In this document: positions 1 through 15,379 of the stretch, in pieces
Layout of the letters: the number at the start of each line of letters is the position of its first letter
Numbering within the stretch: position 1 is the first letter of the stretch
Assembly (NCBI GenBank): GCA_013388605.1
Contig: JACAEY010000011.1
Location: forward strand, 1 to 34,915
DNA length: 34,915 nucleotides
Direction: 5' to 3'
From: Nitrospirota bacterium
Lineage (GTDB): Bacteria > Nitrospirota > Thermodesulfovibrionia > Thermodesulfovibrionales > SM23-35
The notes under the pieces: generated by a model
The model's database searches: none
What the model was told of the DNA's origin: nothing
The model's input: the letters and a program-made list of their open reading frames with translations, nothing else
Translations under genes and position numbers: made by a program

Positions 1-107
1 AAATACTTCGTTATCGCCGATGTCAATGTCGTCTTACCATGATCAATATGCCCTATCGTCCCTACATTAATATGGGGCTTTACCCTCTCAAATTTAGCCT
101 TTGCCAT
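1..107 (-). CDS. tuf: Elongation factor Tu, N-terminal part (runs off the left edge)
   Basis: Reverse-strand translation [36 protein letters not shown]-loop GHIDHGKT; position downstream of fusA. Confidence 0.95.
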   Translation of the reverse strand, partial: MAKAKFERVKPHINVGTIGHIDHGKTTLTSAITKY

Positions 108-117
108 CTTTGCCTCC

Positions 118-2193
118 TTATTCTCCTCTTACTTTTGCTACAATCTCTTCAGAAACACCCTTTGGAACTTCCTCATAATGTGAAAATTGCATTGTATAAG
201 TAGCTCTACCCTGTGTTATTGACCTTAAATCAGTAGCATACCCAAACATCTCTGAAAGTGGCGCCAGGGCTTTTATGACCTGCGCATTACCTCTTATTTC
301 TATATTCTGAACCTTTCCCCTACGAGAATTAATATCACCTATGACATCTCCCATAAACTCCTCTGGTGTTACAACCTCAACACTCATTATAGGTTCAATA
401 AGGACTGGTTTAGCCTTCTTCGCCGCCTCCCTGAACCCTAATGAACCTGCAATTTTGAATGCCATCTCGGAAGAATCAACCTCGTGATAGGAGCCATCAT
501 ACAACTTTACCTTTATGTCTATAACTGGATATCCTGCAAGAATCCCTCTATCTGCTGCCTCGCGTATTCCTTTTTCTACTGCAGGAATATATTCCTTAGG
601 AATGACTCCTCCAACTATTGCATTAACAAATTGAATTCCTCCACCACGTTCCAGTGGTTCCACCTCGACAAAAACATGACCATATTGTCCTCGTCCCCCA
701 GTCTGTTTTATAAACTTCCCCTCTGCCTTTGACATTGTTCTTATAGTCTCTTTATATGCAACCTGTGGTTTACCGACATTCGCACTTACCTTAAATTCTC
801 TGAGGAGTCTATCAACGATTATTTCAAGATGAAGCTCGCCCATACCTGATATAATTGTCTGCCCTGTATCCTCATTAAATGACACCTTAAATGATGGGTC
901 TTCCTGTGCAAGCTTATAAAGGGTCTGAGAAAGTTTCTCCTGATCTGCTTTTGTCTTAGGTTCTATTGCAACAGACATCACTGGCTCAGGAAATTCAATA
1001 GAACCAAGAATAATTGGATTTTTTTCATCACATAAGGTATCTCCTGTAAGAGTATTCCTAAGTCCTACGACTGCTGTAATGTCGCCAGCTGATACTTCTT
1101 TTATTTCTTCCCGCTTATTAGAGTGCATCTTCAAAAGTCTTCCAACTCTTTCCTTCGTATCCTTTGTTGAATTGTATACATAAGAACCAGATTGAAGTAC
1201 TCCTGAATAAACACGTATAAAGGTGAGTTGACCAACAAACGGGTCTGTCATAACTTTAAAGGCGAGAGCTGCAAAAGGTTCATTATCATCGGCATGCCTG
1301 ACTATCTGAGAACCATCAGATGGTGAAATTCCTTTTATAGGCGGAATATCGAGTGGTGATGGAAGATAATCAACTATTGCATCCAGAAGGAGCTGGATAC
1401 CTTTATTTCTAAAGGCAGAGCCACATAAAACAGGTGTTATCTTCCTTTGGATAGTCCCCTTTCTTATTGCCGCTTTTATTTCATCTGCATAAATCTCTTC
1501 TCCTTTAATGAATTTCTCCATGATATTTTCATCAACATCAGCTAATACTTCAAGCATCTTTTCTCTGTATTCTCTTGCTATAGGAATAAGTCTGTCTGGG
1601 ATATCTCCTTCAATATATTTAGCTCCAAGTGTCTCATCATCAAAAAATATTGCTTTCATCCTGACAAGGTCTATCGGTCCTCTAAAAGAGCCTTCAGCAC
1701 CTATCGGTATCTGCAAAGCTACAGGATTAGCACCAAGTCGTTCTATCATACTTTCTATACTCATAAAAAAATCCGCACCTACTCTGTCCATTTTGTTCAT
1801 AAAAGAAATCCTTGGAACACCATATTTGTCTGCCTGTCTCCAAACGGTCTCTGACTGAGGTTCCACGCCGGCTACGGAATCAAAAAGGGCAACAGCGCCA
1901 TCAAGAACCCTCAAACACCTTTCGACCTCAATCGTAAAATCTACATGTCCAGGGGTATCGATAATATTGATCCTATGGTCTTTCCAAAAACATGTGGTAG
2001 CAGCTGATGTAATCGTAATTCCTCTTTCCTGCTCCTGAACCATCCAATCCATAACTGCCGTGCCTTCGTCTACCTCTCCCATCTTGTATGTAACACCTGT
2101 ATAATAAAGAATCCGTTCTGTGGTCGTAGTTTTCCCTGCATCTATATGTGCCATAATGCCAATGTTGCGTGTCTTTTCTAAAGGAAATTTCAA
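118..2193 (-). CDS. fusA: Elongation factor G
   Basis: 691 aa; [58 protein letters not shown]; between rpsG and tuf. Confidence 0.98.
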   Translation of the reverse strand: MKFPLEKTRNIGIMAHIDAGKTTTTERILYYTGVTYKMGEVDEGTAVMDWMVQEQERGITITSAATTCFWKDHRINIIDTPGHVDFTIEVERCLRVLDGAVALFDSVAGVEPQSETVWRQADKYGVPRISFMNKMDRVGADFFMSIESMIERLGANPVALQIPIGAEGSFRGPIDLVRMKAIFFDDETLGAKYIEGDIPDRLIPIAREYREKMLEVLADVDENIMEKFIKGEEIYADEIKAAIRKGTIQRKITPVLCGSAFRNKGIQLLLDAIVDYLPSPLDIPPIKGISPSDGSQIVRHADDNEPFAALAFKVMTDPFVGQLTFIRVYSGVLQSGSYVYNSTKDTKERVGRLLKMHSNKREEIKEVSAGDITAVVGLRNTLTGDTLCDEKNPIILGSIEFPEPVMSVAIEPKTKADQEKLSQTLYKLAQEDPSFKVSFNEDTGQTIISGMGELHLEIIVDRLLREFKVSANVGKPQVAYKETIRTMSKAEGKFIKQTGGRGQYGHVFVEVEPLERGGGIQFVNAIVGGVIPKEYIPAVEKGIREAADRGILAGYPVIDIKVKLYDGSYHEVDSSEMAFKIAGSLGFREAAKKAKPVLIEPIMSVEVVTPEEFMGDVIGDINSRRGKVQNIEIRGNAQVIKALAPLSEMFGYATDLRSITQGRATYTMQFSHYEEVPKGVSEEIVAKVRGE

Positions 2194-2214
2194 GTATCTT
2201 CTCCCCTGTATTAT

Positions 2215-2685
2215 TTACCATCTATAATGTGCAAAAGCCTTGTTGGCTTCTGCCATCTTATGGGTATCTTCCTTTTTCTTAATAGAAGAACCCGTATTAT
2301 TGTAAGCATCCAACAATTCTCCTGCGATTTTCTCTTGCATCGTCTTTTCTGTTCTTGTTCGAGAGTAATTGATAATCCATCTAAATGCGAGAGCAATACG
2401 CCTTTGGGGTTTTACCTCAACTGGAACCTGATATGTTGCACCACCAACTCTTCTGGGTTTAACTTCAACAATGGGCTTTACATTCTCAATAGCCGTCTTA
2501 AATACCTTGAGCGGGTCGCTACCAGTTTTCTTCTTTATGATCTCGAAAGCACCATAACAAATCTTTTCTGATATTGACCTTTTACCATCTTTCATAATTG
2601 CATTAACAAACTTGCTCACGAGTTTATTGTTGTACTTTGGATCAGGCAAGATATCTCTCTTTTCCACAACCCTTCTTCTTGGCAT
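2215..2685 (-). CDS. rpsG: 30S ribosomal protein S7
   Basis: 156 aa [37 protein letters not shown]...; str operon context. Confidence 0.98.
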   Translation of the reverse strand: MPRRRVVEKRDILPDPKYNNKLVSKFVNAIMKDGKRSISEKICYGAFEIIKKKTGSDPLKVFKTAIENVKPIVEVKPRRVGGATYQVPVEVKPQRRIALAFRWIINYSRTRTEKTMQEKIAGELLDAYNNTGSSIKKKEDTHKMAEANKAFAHYRW

Positions 2686-2696
2686 TTCATCCCTTT

Positions 2697-3068
2697 CTAC
2701 TTAGGTCTCTTAGAACCATATTTAGATCTTCCCTGTCTTCTATCCACAACTCCCATTGTATCAAGAGTTCCTCTTATTACATGATATCTAACTCCTGGAA
2801 GGTCTTTTACCCTACCGCCCCTTATCATTACAATAGAGTGTTCCTGCAGATTATGACCTACTCCTGGAATATATGAAGTAACTTCCATTCCGTTCATCAG
2901 TCTAACTCTTGCAACCTTTCTTAATGCGGAATTTGGTTTTTTGGGAGTCGTAGTATATACTCTCACACAAACTCCTCTTTGCTGAGGTGATCCCATTAGT
3001 GCTGGACTCTTTGTCTTCCTCTCAACCCTTTTACGTCCTTGTCTAACCAATTGTGCAATTGTAGGCAC
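2697..3068 (-). CDS. rpsL: 30S ribosomal protein S12
   Basis: 123 aa [14 protein letters not shown]...[19 protein letters not shown]...[17 protein letters not shown]. Confidence 0.98.
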   Translation of the reverse strand: MPTIAQLVRQGRKRVERKTKSPALMGSPQQRGVCVRVYTTTPKKPNSALRKVARVRLMNGMEVTSYIPGVGHNLQEHSIVMIRGGRVKDLPGVRYHVIRGTLDTMGVVDRRQGRSKYGSKRPK

Positions 3069-3122
3069 TTAAACCTCTTTTAGATGAATAAAATTATTTA
3101 TTTTATTTTTAATGAAAATGAT

Positions 3123-3152
3123 AAGTTACCAGAATAATTTTTTATTTGTCAA
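3123..3152 (-). promoter_or_regulatory. Predicted sigma70-type promoter for rpsL-rpsG-fusA-tuf
   Basis: Minus strand TTGACA-(18 nt)-TAACTT about 60 nt upstream of rpsL in an AT-rich 527-bp divergent intergenic region. Confidence 0.5.
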
Positions 3153-3595
3153 GTATATGTATACTATTTAACTTTTTTTTTTAAAAAAATTCTTTTTATT
3201 TCTTCTTTAAAAGGTTAGTAGGATTGATAATGATTTAAAGAATATTAAATATTAACCAATAGAAGCCTACTACTAACGAATAAAATTATATAATACATAT
3301 TTATAAATTTACAACTTACAACTAAGTTCATAAGATATTCATCTAAAAAGTTCTAATTCATTGATATCCTGACGCTTTATATGCTATATTGCTTTACAAA
3401 AATAAAACCAAAGTAGAGCGCTTGTTATAGAACTTTATTGCAACCGCACCCCTTAATAACTGCGGACTAAAATTTGGTTACAGAATTGCATAATTAATTT
3501 AGGGGAAAATAAATTGATGAACTTTAATCGCCTTGTAATGTAAAATAATAAATCTAAAAATTAATTTTATATAAGAAAATAGAAAAGAGGTTGTT

Positions 3596-4735
3596 ATGTT
3601 GAAGCGTTATTTACTAGCCCCTGGTCCAACGCCAGTTCCTCCGGAGGTGCTACTTGCTATGTCAGCACCTATAATTCACCACAGATCACCCGATTTTCTT
3701 CCAGTACTTGATGCTGCAAAAAAGGGTTTACAGTGGTTATACCAAACAAAAAATGATGTACTCATCCTGTGTTCATCTGGTACAGGTGGAATGGTAGGAG
3801 CAGTGAATAACTTTTTCAATCAGGGAGATAAGGTTATTGTTATAAATGGTGGTAAGTTTGGAGAACGATGGACAAAAATATGCCAATCATACGGGCTTAA
3901 AGTAGATGAAATTACAGTTGAGTGGGGTTATGCAGTAAAGCCTGAAATAATAGAAGAGAAGCTTAAAAAGGATAAGGAGATTAAAGGGGTTTTTGTACAG
4001 GCATCTGAGACATCAACAGGCGTATACCATGACATAAAAACACTTGCTTCAATAGTGAAAAAATATGAAGATACACTTTTTATCGTTGATGCTATAAGTG
4101 CCCTTGTTGCACATGATCTTAGAACTGACGAATGGGAGATAGATATAATGGTTGGAGGTTCACAGAAAGGGTTGATGCTACCGCCTGGGCTAGCCTTTGT
4201 CAGTGTTAGTGAAAAGGCATGGAAAAGGGCAGAAAAATCAAGGTTACCAAAGTTCTATTTCAATTTCAAAAAAGAACGAGAAAATCTCGCAAAGAACCAG
4301 ACAAATTTTACATCTCCCGTCACTCTTATTATCGGTCTGAATGAGAGTTTAAAGATTCTTCAGAAAGAAGGGCTTGAGAATGTATTCAAAAGGCATGAGA
4401 GACTTTCTCGTGCTACAAGGGAATCTGTCATGTCTCTCGGTTTAGAGCTTTATTCAAAAGATACGCCATCAAATGCAGTTACTGCAATTATGACACCTCC
4501 TGGAGTAGATGGACAGGCAGTTTACAAAAATCTCAGAGAAAGATATGGGATTACAGCAGCAGGAGGACAGGACAGGGCAAGAGGGAAAATATTCCGTATA
4601 GCCCATTTAGGATTCATTGATAGATTTGATGTAATAACCGCGATTGCAGCAATTGAAATGGTTTTAAAAGGAATGGGACAGCCTATAAAGCTCGGTACAG
4701 GTGTAGCTGTAGCCGAAGAACTATTAATCAGTTAA
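3596..4735 (+). CDS. Class-V aminotransferase (serine-pyruvate / alanine-glyoxylate aminotransferase family)
   Basis: MLKRYLLAPGPTPVPPEVLLAMSAPIIHHRSPDF; PLP-lysine region GGSQKGLMLPPGLAFVSVS; immediately upstream of serA. Confidence 0.9.
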   Translation: MLKRYLLAPGPTPVPPEVLLAMSAPIIHHRSPDFLPVLDAAKKGLQWLYQTKNDVLILCSSGTGGMVGAVNNFFNQGDKVIVINGGKFGERWTKICQSYGLKVDEITVEWGYAVKPEIIEEKLKKDKEIKGVFVQASETSTGVYHDIKTLASIVKKYEDTLFIVDAISALVAHDLRTDEWEIDIMVGGSQKGLMLPPGLAFVSVSEKAWKRAEKSRLPKFYFNFKKERENLAKNQTNFTSPVTLIIGLNESLKILQKEGLENVFKRHERLSRATRESVMSLGLELYSKDTPSNAVTAIMTPPGVDGQAVYKNLRERYGITAAGGQDRARGKIFRIAHLGFIDRFDVITAIAAIEMVLKGMGQPIKLGTGVAVAEELLIS

Positions 4736-4755
4736 ATAACTACTCAGAGGTATAT

Positions 4756-7634
<2,879 letters not shown>

Positions 7635-7656
7635 TTCATAAATTTAATTATAATTT

Positions 7657-8349
7657 ATGCTCTCAAGACTCCTAAATCTATTATATCCTTCTAAATGCCC
7701 ATCCTGTAAAGGTTTATCTGATGTCTTCTCTCATTCACCAATCTGTTCATCCTGTTGGTCAAAAATAACAAAATATACTGGGCCTTCATGCAAGATATGT
7801 GCAAAACCATTTATATCTATGTATGCAGAAATATGCTCAGAATGTCTCAAAAAAGCGCCTCCTTTTTCTAAGGTTATCAATTACGGTCTTTATGAGGGAG
7901 TTCTTGTAGATGCAATCAACCATTTAAAATTTAATGGACTTAAAAGACTTGTTAAACCTCTTAGTAGATTATTGCTAAACTTTGATTTCCAAGGTATGGA
8001 TGGTGTAGTGCCTGTACCTTTAAGTAAGAAAAGACTGATAGAAAGGGGTTTCAATCAATCACTTCTTTTTGCACAAACCATATCGAAAGAAAAGAAACTA
8101 CCACTATTTATGGATATTTTACTCAAAGTAAAAGAAACAGCACCTCAAACATGTTTATCAGGTAAAGAAAGGCTGTCAAATCTCAAAAATGCATTCATTA
8201 TAAAGGGAAATATAAGAAACTTAAGGCTTCTTCTTGTTGATGATGTAATGACAACAGGGACAACAGTGTCAGAGTGCTCCAAACAGCTTATTAATGCTGG
8301 TGCAAAAGAGGTGGTTGTTCTTACTCTTGCAAGAGTGAGGATGGTTTGA
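7657..8349 (+). CDS. comF: ComF family protein / amidophosphoribosyltransferase-like
   Basis: N-terminal Cys4 motif CPSCKG...CSSC / CKIC...CSEC; PRTase motif LLLVDDVMTTGTTVSECSKQL. Confidence 0.9.
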   Translation: MLSRLLNLLYPSKCPSCKGLSDVFSHSPICSSCWSKITKYTGPSCKICAKPFISMYAEICSECLKKAPPFSKVINYGLYEGVLVDAINHLKFNGLKRLVKPLSRLLLNFDFQGMDGVVPVPLSKKRLIERGFNQSLLFAQTISKEKKLPLFMDILLKVKETAPQTCLSGKERLSNLKNAFIIKGNIRNLRLLLVDDVMTTGTTVSECSKQLINAGAKEVVVLTLARVRMV

Positions 8350-8477
8350 TGTATCCAAGCATAAGACTAATCTGGTTCTATAGGTAACAATTTAAGGTAA
8401 ATCCTTCTAAAGATTATAACTCCTCGTTACACATTTTCAATTTATATTTTTCTAAATATTTCAAAGATTTAAGTATT

Positions 8478-9014
8478 TTGGCAAATAATTTGCTTAAGAA
8501 ATTCTTAGGTAGTTCCTTAAAGATTTTCCAGAAATTTCGGGTTTATATTATGCAAAGAATAGTAGAAAAAGTTGAAAGAAGACATCTCCCTGATAGGCGT
8601 AAAAGTCCGACCCTATTAATTAGCAGATATACATTTATTGGTGGCAGAAGAAAAACAATAAGAAGATACTCAGACAGGAAAAAATATATTTTTGTTGATA
8701 TCTATAGTCCTCAATTATTGCTGATGCTTCTTTTTTTACTTATTCTTAATATAAGTGACGGTTATTTAACCCTCATATTGATCAGAGAAAATATTGCAGT
8801 TGAAGTTAACCCTATTATGTCCTTTTATTTAGAATTAGGAAATATATCATTTTTGACTGCAAAATTATTCTTTACAATATTACCACTATTTACATTCTGC
8901 ATTTGTAAAAATTTCTCTATCACAAAGGCATCTTTGTCAACTGTTATGATAATTTATATTTCTCTAATACTGTATGAGTTAAATCTAATTTTTAAATTTC
9001 TTCCTCCATTCTAA
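8478..9014 (+). CDS. DUF5658-like membrane protein with charged N-terminus
   Basis: RRHLPDRRKSP...GGRRKTIRR followed by hydrophobic helices with NISDGYLTLILIRENIAVEVNPIMSFYLELG. Start uncertain (TTG 8478 or an internal ATG). Confidence 0.6.
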   Translation: MANNLLKKFLGSSLKIFQKFRVYIMQRIVEKVERRHLPDRRKSPTLLISRYTFIGGRRKTIRRYSDRKKYIFVDIYSPQLLLMLLFLLILNISDGYLTLILIRENIAVEVNPIMSFYLELGNISFLTAKLFFTILPLFTFCICKNFSITKASLSTVMIIYISLILYELNLIFKFLPPF

Positions 9015-9163
9015 TTCACTATTAATTCTAATAACCTTCTTGACAACATCTAGTGTCTTCAGTAAAAACTTCATAATATTTAATGATGATTTTAAAAATA
9101 ATTTTTGTTAGAATTGTTAATCTTTAATTTTCTGATATATTATGTTTAAGAAAAGATAAATTA

Positions 9164-9820
9164 ATGATTGATCTACACACACACAGTCTCTTCAGTGATG
9201 GAGAACTCCTCCCATCCGAATTGATTAGAAGGGCTGAAATAATTGGTTATAAGGCCATAGCGATCACAGATCATGTAGATTCATCAAATATTGATTTTGT
9301 AATTCCAAGAATTGTGGATATTGTAAAAAAAATAAAGGGATTTGTTTCAATTGAGGTAATCCCTGGCGCTGAGATTACACATGTTTCTCCTGCCCTTATC
9401 TCCCAAATTGTTAAAGAAGCAAGACATTTAGGAGCAAAAATAGTAGTGGTCCACGGAGAAACTATTATAGAGCCTGTTGCAACAGGTACAAACAAAGCTG
9501 CTATAGAAGCAGATGCCGATATACTTGCCCATCCTGGTATTATCTCTATGGAAGATCTTCTTTTTGCAAAAGACAGGGGCGTTACACTCGAGATTACCTC
9601 GAGAAAGGGACATTGCCTATCAAATGGATACGTTGCAAAAGAGGCTATGAAATTCGGTGTTCCTTTATGCATAAATACAGATGCCCATAGCCCTTCAGAT
9701 TTAATAACAAAAGATATGGCTACAAAAATACTTCTTGCATCCGGAATTGATAAAAGTCGTATCGAACTGATATTTGAAAATTCAAAGTATATTATTGAAA
9801 AAATCCTTAGGAGAAATTAA
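9164..9820 (+). CDS. PHP domain (histidinol-phosphatase type) phosphoesterase
   Basis: MIDLHTHSLFSDGELLPSELIRRAEIIGYKAIAITDHVDSSN; later ILAHPG and INTDAHSPSDL. Confidence 0.9.
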   Translation: MIDLHTHSLFSDGELLPSELIRRAEIIGYKAIAITDHVDSSNIDFVIPRIVDIVKKIKGFVSIEVIPGAEITHVSPALISQIVKEARHLGAKIVVVHGETIIEPVATGTNKAAIEADADILAHPGIISMEDLLFAKDRGVTLEITSRKGHCLSNGYVAKEAMKFGVPLCINTDAHSPSDLITKDMATKILLASGIDKSRIELIFENSKYIIEKILRRN

Positions 9821-10518
9821 TGCCCAAACCGATTAAAAAGAGGGTACAAAAGAAAGTTACAGATACTGAAAAAGAAGTCAAGGACAGGCTTATTAATCTG
9901 AAAGAAGCTTTTAAGCAGCGACAAAAATATATATTAAGATATATTATTTTAGGACTTTTGCTAATAATAGCTATCTCAGGCTATCTATTTTATGATTATT
10001 CCTCAGGTAAAAAAGCCTTAGCATTAGCATCTGAAGCATATAAAAGTTACTACAACATATACCAAAAACAAACTTTAAATAGAGCTGAACAATTAACAAA
10101 AGCCCTTGAGCTATTTAAAAAGTCTTACAATACAAAAAAATCTCCAGTGGTACTTCTTTATGTTGGAAATTGCTATTATGAGCTTGGTAGATATGATGAG
10201 GCTTTAAAAACACTCAAGGATTTTTTAAATATATATTCAAAAGAGGATAAACTTGTTCCACTTGCATATAAAAAGATGTCGAATATTTATTTAAAAAAGG
10301 GTGATATAAAAGAGGCTATGAAAACACTCGAAATACTTTATAATCTAAAAGGATACATATATAAAGATCTTGCTCTCATAGAATATGCAAGGCTTCTCGA
10401 AAAAGAAGGTAGAATAGAAGAGGCAAAGAAAAAATATAAAGAACTAACTGAAAAATTCTCTAATTCACCTTTTAGGTCTGAAGCAGAGTCAAAACTATTT
10501 GAAAAGAAAGAAGGCTAA
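9820..10518 (+). CDS. Single-pass membrane-anchored TPR protein
   Basis: Basic N-terminus, TM segment YIILGLLLIIAISGYLFYDY, repeated TPR-like helices (YVGNCYYELGRYDEALKTLKDFL...). Confidence 0.75.
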   Translation: MPKPIKKRVQKKVTDTEKEVKDRLINLKEAFKQRQKYILRYIILGLLLIIAISGYLFYDYSSGKKALALASEAYKSYYNIYQKQTLNRAEQLTKALELFKKSYNTKKSPVVLLYVGNCYYELGRYDEALKTLKDFLNIYSKEDKLVPLAYKKMSNIYLKKGDIKEAMKTLEILYNLKGYIYKDLALIEYARLLEKEGRIEEAKKKYKELTEKFSNSPFRSEAESKLFEKKEG

Positions 10519-11798
10519 GTCTTTTGTGAAGAATGCCTATTATTTTTCATTTTATATTTAATCGAAACCTTTTTTATCCCTCTATTTTTTATTCTTTTAT
10601 TTGAACCTCTTTTCTTCATGATGGTTTTTTTCTTTACTTTATAAGAAGCCTTTTTAACATACATTTTTTCAAAGTTATCTATTACAAATTTCTCTTTTGG
10701 AGGAATAAAAATTGCAGAACCTGCCTTAAGTGGAATTAACTTCTCCATAGAATTCAGATCGATTATAACCCGAAGTGGAATTCTAGTCTTTCTCGAAATC
10801 TTTTTGAGGGTGTCTCCCTTTTTTATATAATATATCTCTATTGAAAACCGCTCCTTTTCTGGAATCATTGATAAATTCTTTAAAAATATATCCTTTGTGC
10901 CAGCGGGTATTCTCAGGGTATACTCAGAAACATCAGGTGGCGTACACCATCTTGTGAGTTCAGGGTTTAATTCCTTTATGGTCTTTAGATCTGTATCTGC
11001 ACAATCTGCTGCAACATCAAGGTCAATTGGGTAATCAAGCGTAACTTCATCATAATCAAAAGGAGGATGGTATTCAATGTCATCGAATCCGAATTCCTTC
11101 GGACTGTTTGCTATCATACTGGCTGCTATAAATTTTGGAACATAATCTTTAGTCTCATTTCTTAAATATTTTGTATTTAGTAACGACCAGTAATCTTCGG
11201 TCTTTGTCATATTTAATGCCTTGAGTACCTTACCCTCTCCAGCATTGTAAGCTGCCATTGCAAGATTCCATGAACCAAACATCTTATATAAATCCTTAAA
11301 ATAATTTGCTGCAGCAACAGTAGATTTAATAGGATCTCTCCTTTCATCCATCCACCAGTTTATCTTTAATCCGTATTTTCTTGCAGTTGAGGCAATAAAC
11401 TGCCAGTATCCAACTGCGCGTGCAGGGGAACAGGCATTGGGACTGAACCCGCTTTCAATCAAAGGTATAAAAACAATTTCCTCTGGTATATTTTCTTTTT
11501 TTAATATATTCTTCATCAATTCAATGTATTTCCCCGACCTGCTGAGCCAGAGTGAAAATTTCTCTCTTATTTTTTCTGTAAAGAGATTAATATGTTTATT
11601 AACAGCTTTAATGGCAATTTCATTAGAATTATAATCTGAGATTATTTCAGGCGTGCCTATTTTTTCTTCGGGTGGTAAGGAAATTTTTATTTGCTCAAAC
11701 TGCTCAGATGAATTATCAGCGTTAAAACCTGATGCGTAAGCAGTAAAAACAAACAATAAAATAAAAGTCCGTATGATTAACAGAATAAATTTAATCAT
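10515..11798 (-). CDS. mltD: Lytic murein transglycosylase (MltD-like) with LysM domain and basic C-terminal tail
   Basis: Signal peptide; IPEEIVFIPLIESGFSPNACSPARAVGYWQFIASTARKYGL, AMAAYNAGEGKVLKAL; LysM-like IYYIKKGDTLKKISRKTRIPLRVIIDLNSM. Confidence 0.9.
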   Translation of the reverse strand: MIKFILLIIRTFILLFVFTAYASGFNADNSSEQFEQIKISLPPEEKIGTPEIISDYNSNEIAIKAVNKHINLFTEKIREKFSLWLSRSGKYIELMKNILKKENIPEEIVFIPLIESGFSPNACSPARAVGYWQFIASTARKYGLKINWWMDERRDPIKSTVAAANYFKDLYKMFGSWNLAMAAYNAGEGKVLKALNMTKTEDYWSLLNTKYLRNETKDYVPKFIAASMIANSPKEFGFDDIEYHPPFDYDEVTLDYPIDLDVAADCADTDLKTIKELNPELTRWCTPPDVSEYTLRIPAGTKDIFLKNLSMIPEKERFSIEIYYIKKGDTLKKISRKTRIPLRVIIDLNSMEKLIPLKAGSAIFIPPKEKFVIDNFEKMYVKKASYKVKKKTIMKKRGSNKRIKNRGIKKVSIKYKMKNNRHSSQKT

Positions 11799-11807
11799 AC
11801 AGGCTAT

Positions 11808-11837
11808 TTTTTATCCTAAAAGAGAGTTTATTGTCAA
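11808..11837 (-). promoter_or_regulatory. Predicted promoter for the mltD-like gene
   Basis: Minus strand TTGACA-(18 nt)-TAAAAA ending about 10 nt before the ATG at 11798. Confidence 0.4.
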
Positions 11838-12010
11838 GAGAAAAATAGTAACATCACATGGATGAGTACATTTCTTGAAAAAAAGATGTTTTTGTGTTAA
11901 TCTTTCAAACTTAATAATTATTTCTCCATAACAGGAATTTTCATATTATTTATTAAACATTAAATATTGTAAATTGGAATGGTAAAAGAAAGAGGAGGAA
12001 AAACAGGAAA

Positions 12011-12768
12011 ATGGTAGCTACTATTAAGGAACTTCTGGAAGCGGGTGTTCATTTTGGCCATCAGGTAAAAAGATGGCATCCTAAAATGAAGAAATACATA
12101 TTTGGTGAAAAGAACGGTATCTATATTATTGATCTTCAGAAGACACTGAAAGGGCTCGAAGATGCCTATAATTTCATAAAAGATGTATCATCAACTGGGG
12201 CATCTGTCCTATTTGTTGGAACGAAGAAACAGTCACAGGATGCTATTCAGGAAGAGGCAAGACGTTCAGGTGCATTTTTTGTCAATCAACGCTGGCTTGG
12301 AGGGATGCTAACAAATTTTTACACAATAAAAAAGAGTATTGAAAAACTGAAGAAGATTGAATCTATGAAAGAAGACGGTACCTTAGAACGTCTTCCGAAA
12401 AAGGAAGTTGCAGCTTTTGAAAAAGAGAGAGCAAAATTAGAAAAGAATCTACTTGGTATAAAAGATATGCCATCCACACCTGGGGCGATATATATAGTTG
12501 ATCCCAAGAAAGAAAGGATTGCTGTTGCTGAGGCAAAAAAGCTTTCTATCCCTATTGTTGCTATCGTTGATACAAACTGTGACCCCGATGAAGTGGACTA
12601 TGTAATACCTGGCAATGATGATGCTATAAGGGCAATAAAACTCATAACTTCCAAGATAGCTGATGCTGTTATTGAAGGAAGAGAGGCTTATTCTAAGGTA
12701 ATAGCAGAGGAATCAGAAAAGCTCAGGGCAGAAGAGAAGATACAACAAGAAGAAACAGAGGTAGCGGA

Positions 12769-12772
<4 letters not shown>
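12011..12772 (+). CDS. rpsB: 30S ribosomal protein S2
   Basis: [51 protein letters not shown] upstream. Confidence 0.98.
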
Positions 12773-14654
<1,882 letters not shown>

Positions 14655-14655
14655 C

Positions 14656-15351
14656 ATTAAAAAGGTTAAAAAAATAACTGAGAAAAAAACTGTTAAGAAA
14701 CCCTCAAAAAAATATTCTAAGAAGACTGTCAAAAAAACTCCTAAGAAGCCCGTAACTAAAAAGAGAAAGGGAAGAGTCCTTAAAAAAGTCAGGACTGTCA
14801 AAAAGACTAAAAAAGTTAAAGCTCCGAAAAAAACTACTAAAGTCAAAAAAATTAGCAAAAAGGTCAGGGCTCCAAAAAAGGTTAGACCCCCAAAAAAGCT
14901 TAAGCCTGCTGAAGAGCAAAAGCCCCAAAAGCCAGCATCAAAAATCTCTATTTTCAAAAAAACTGAAGATGAAAGAGCTGCTATACTAAGATCAGCCCTT
15001 ATTAAAAAAAGAGAGGATATTGTAAAGGAGGCAAAGTCTGAAATATCCAGATATATTAAAGGTGAGACTAAACAACTTGTTGACACTGCCCTTGATGACG
15101 GAGACTGGTCAGTTATTGACTTATCAGAAGATATCAGTTTCCAGAAATTAAGCTCTCATAGGAAAACCCTCCTAAAAATTGATGAGGCATTGAGAAAACT
15201 TGATGAAGGAACATATGGAAAATGCGAGGAATGTGGCGAAGAGATAAATGAAGAAAGGCTGAAGGTTCTTCCTTTTGCAATATATTGCAGAGACTGCCAA
15301 GAGAAAATAGAGATTCTTGAGGAAATGGAGAAGAAAGAGAGAATAGAATAA
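14656..15351 (+). CDS. TraR/DksA C4 zinc-finger family protein with long Lys/Pro-rich N-terminal region; probable ATT start; not in the ORF track
   Basis: Frame open from stop TAA 14641-14643 to TAA 15349-15351. Translation IKKVKKITEKKTVKKPSKKYSKKTVKKTPKKPVTKKRKGR...RKTLLKIDEALRKLDEGTYGKCEECGEEINEERLKVLPFAIYCRDCQEKIE. CxxC-(17)-CxxC zinc finger; GGAGGT at 14645-14650. Confidence 0.85.
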   Translation: MKKVKKITEKKTVKKPSKKYSKKTVKKTPKKPVTKKRKGRVLKKVRTVKKTKKVKAPKKTTKVKKISKKVRAPKKVRPPKKLKPAEEQKPQKPASKISIFKKTEDERAAILRSALIKKREDIVKEAKSEISRYIKGETKQLVDTALDDGDWSVIDLSEDISFQKLSSHRKTLLKIDEALRKLDEGTYGKCEECGEEINEERLKVLPFAIYCRDCQEKIEILEEMEKKERIE

Positions 15352-15379
15352 ATCAATGGAAATATCTTAATTCCTTGAA

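Noticed and set aside
484-732. Plus-strand ORFs antisense to fusA (484-732, 1508-1858) and similar antisense ORFs throughout the track
   Set aside because: Low-complexity or unnatural composition, fully embedded opposite strongly conserved genes, with no domain signature or RBS; judged spurious.
3400-3480. CCGCA/TGCGG hairpin in the rpsL-aminotransferase intergenic region
   Set aside because: Short 5-bp stem with a large loop in AT-rich DNA; not distinguishable from chance.
7649-7659. TATAAT 2 nt before the comF ATG as another leaderless promoter
   Set aside because: Spacing would put the TSS inside the coding sequence, and comF lies 22 nt after purA in a likely operon; AT-rich coincidence.
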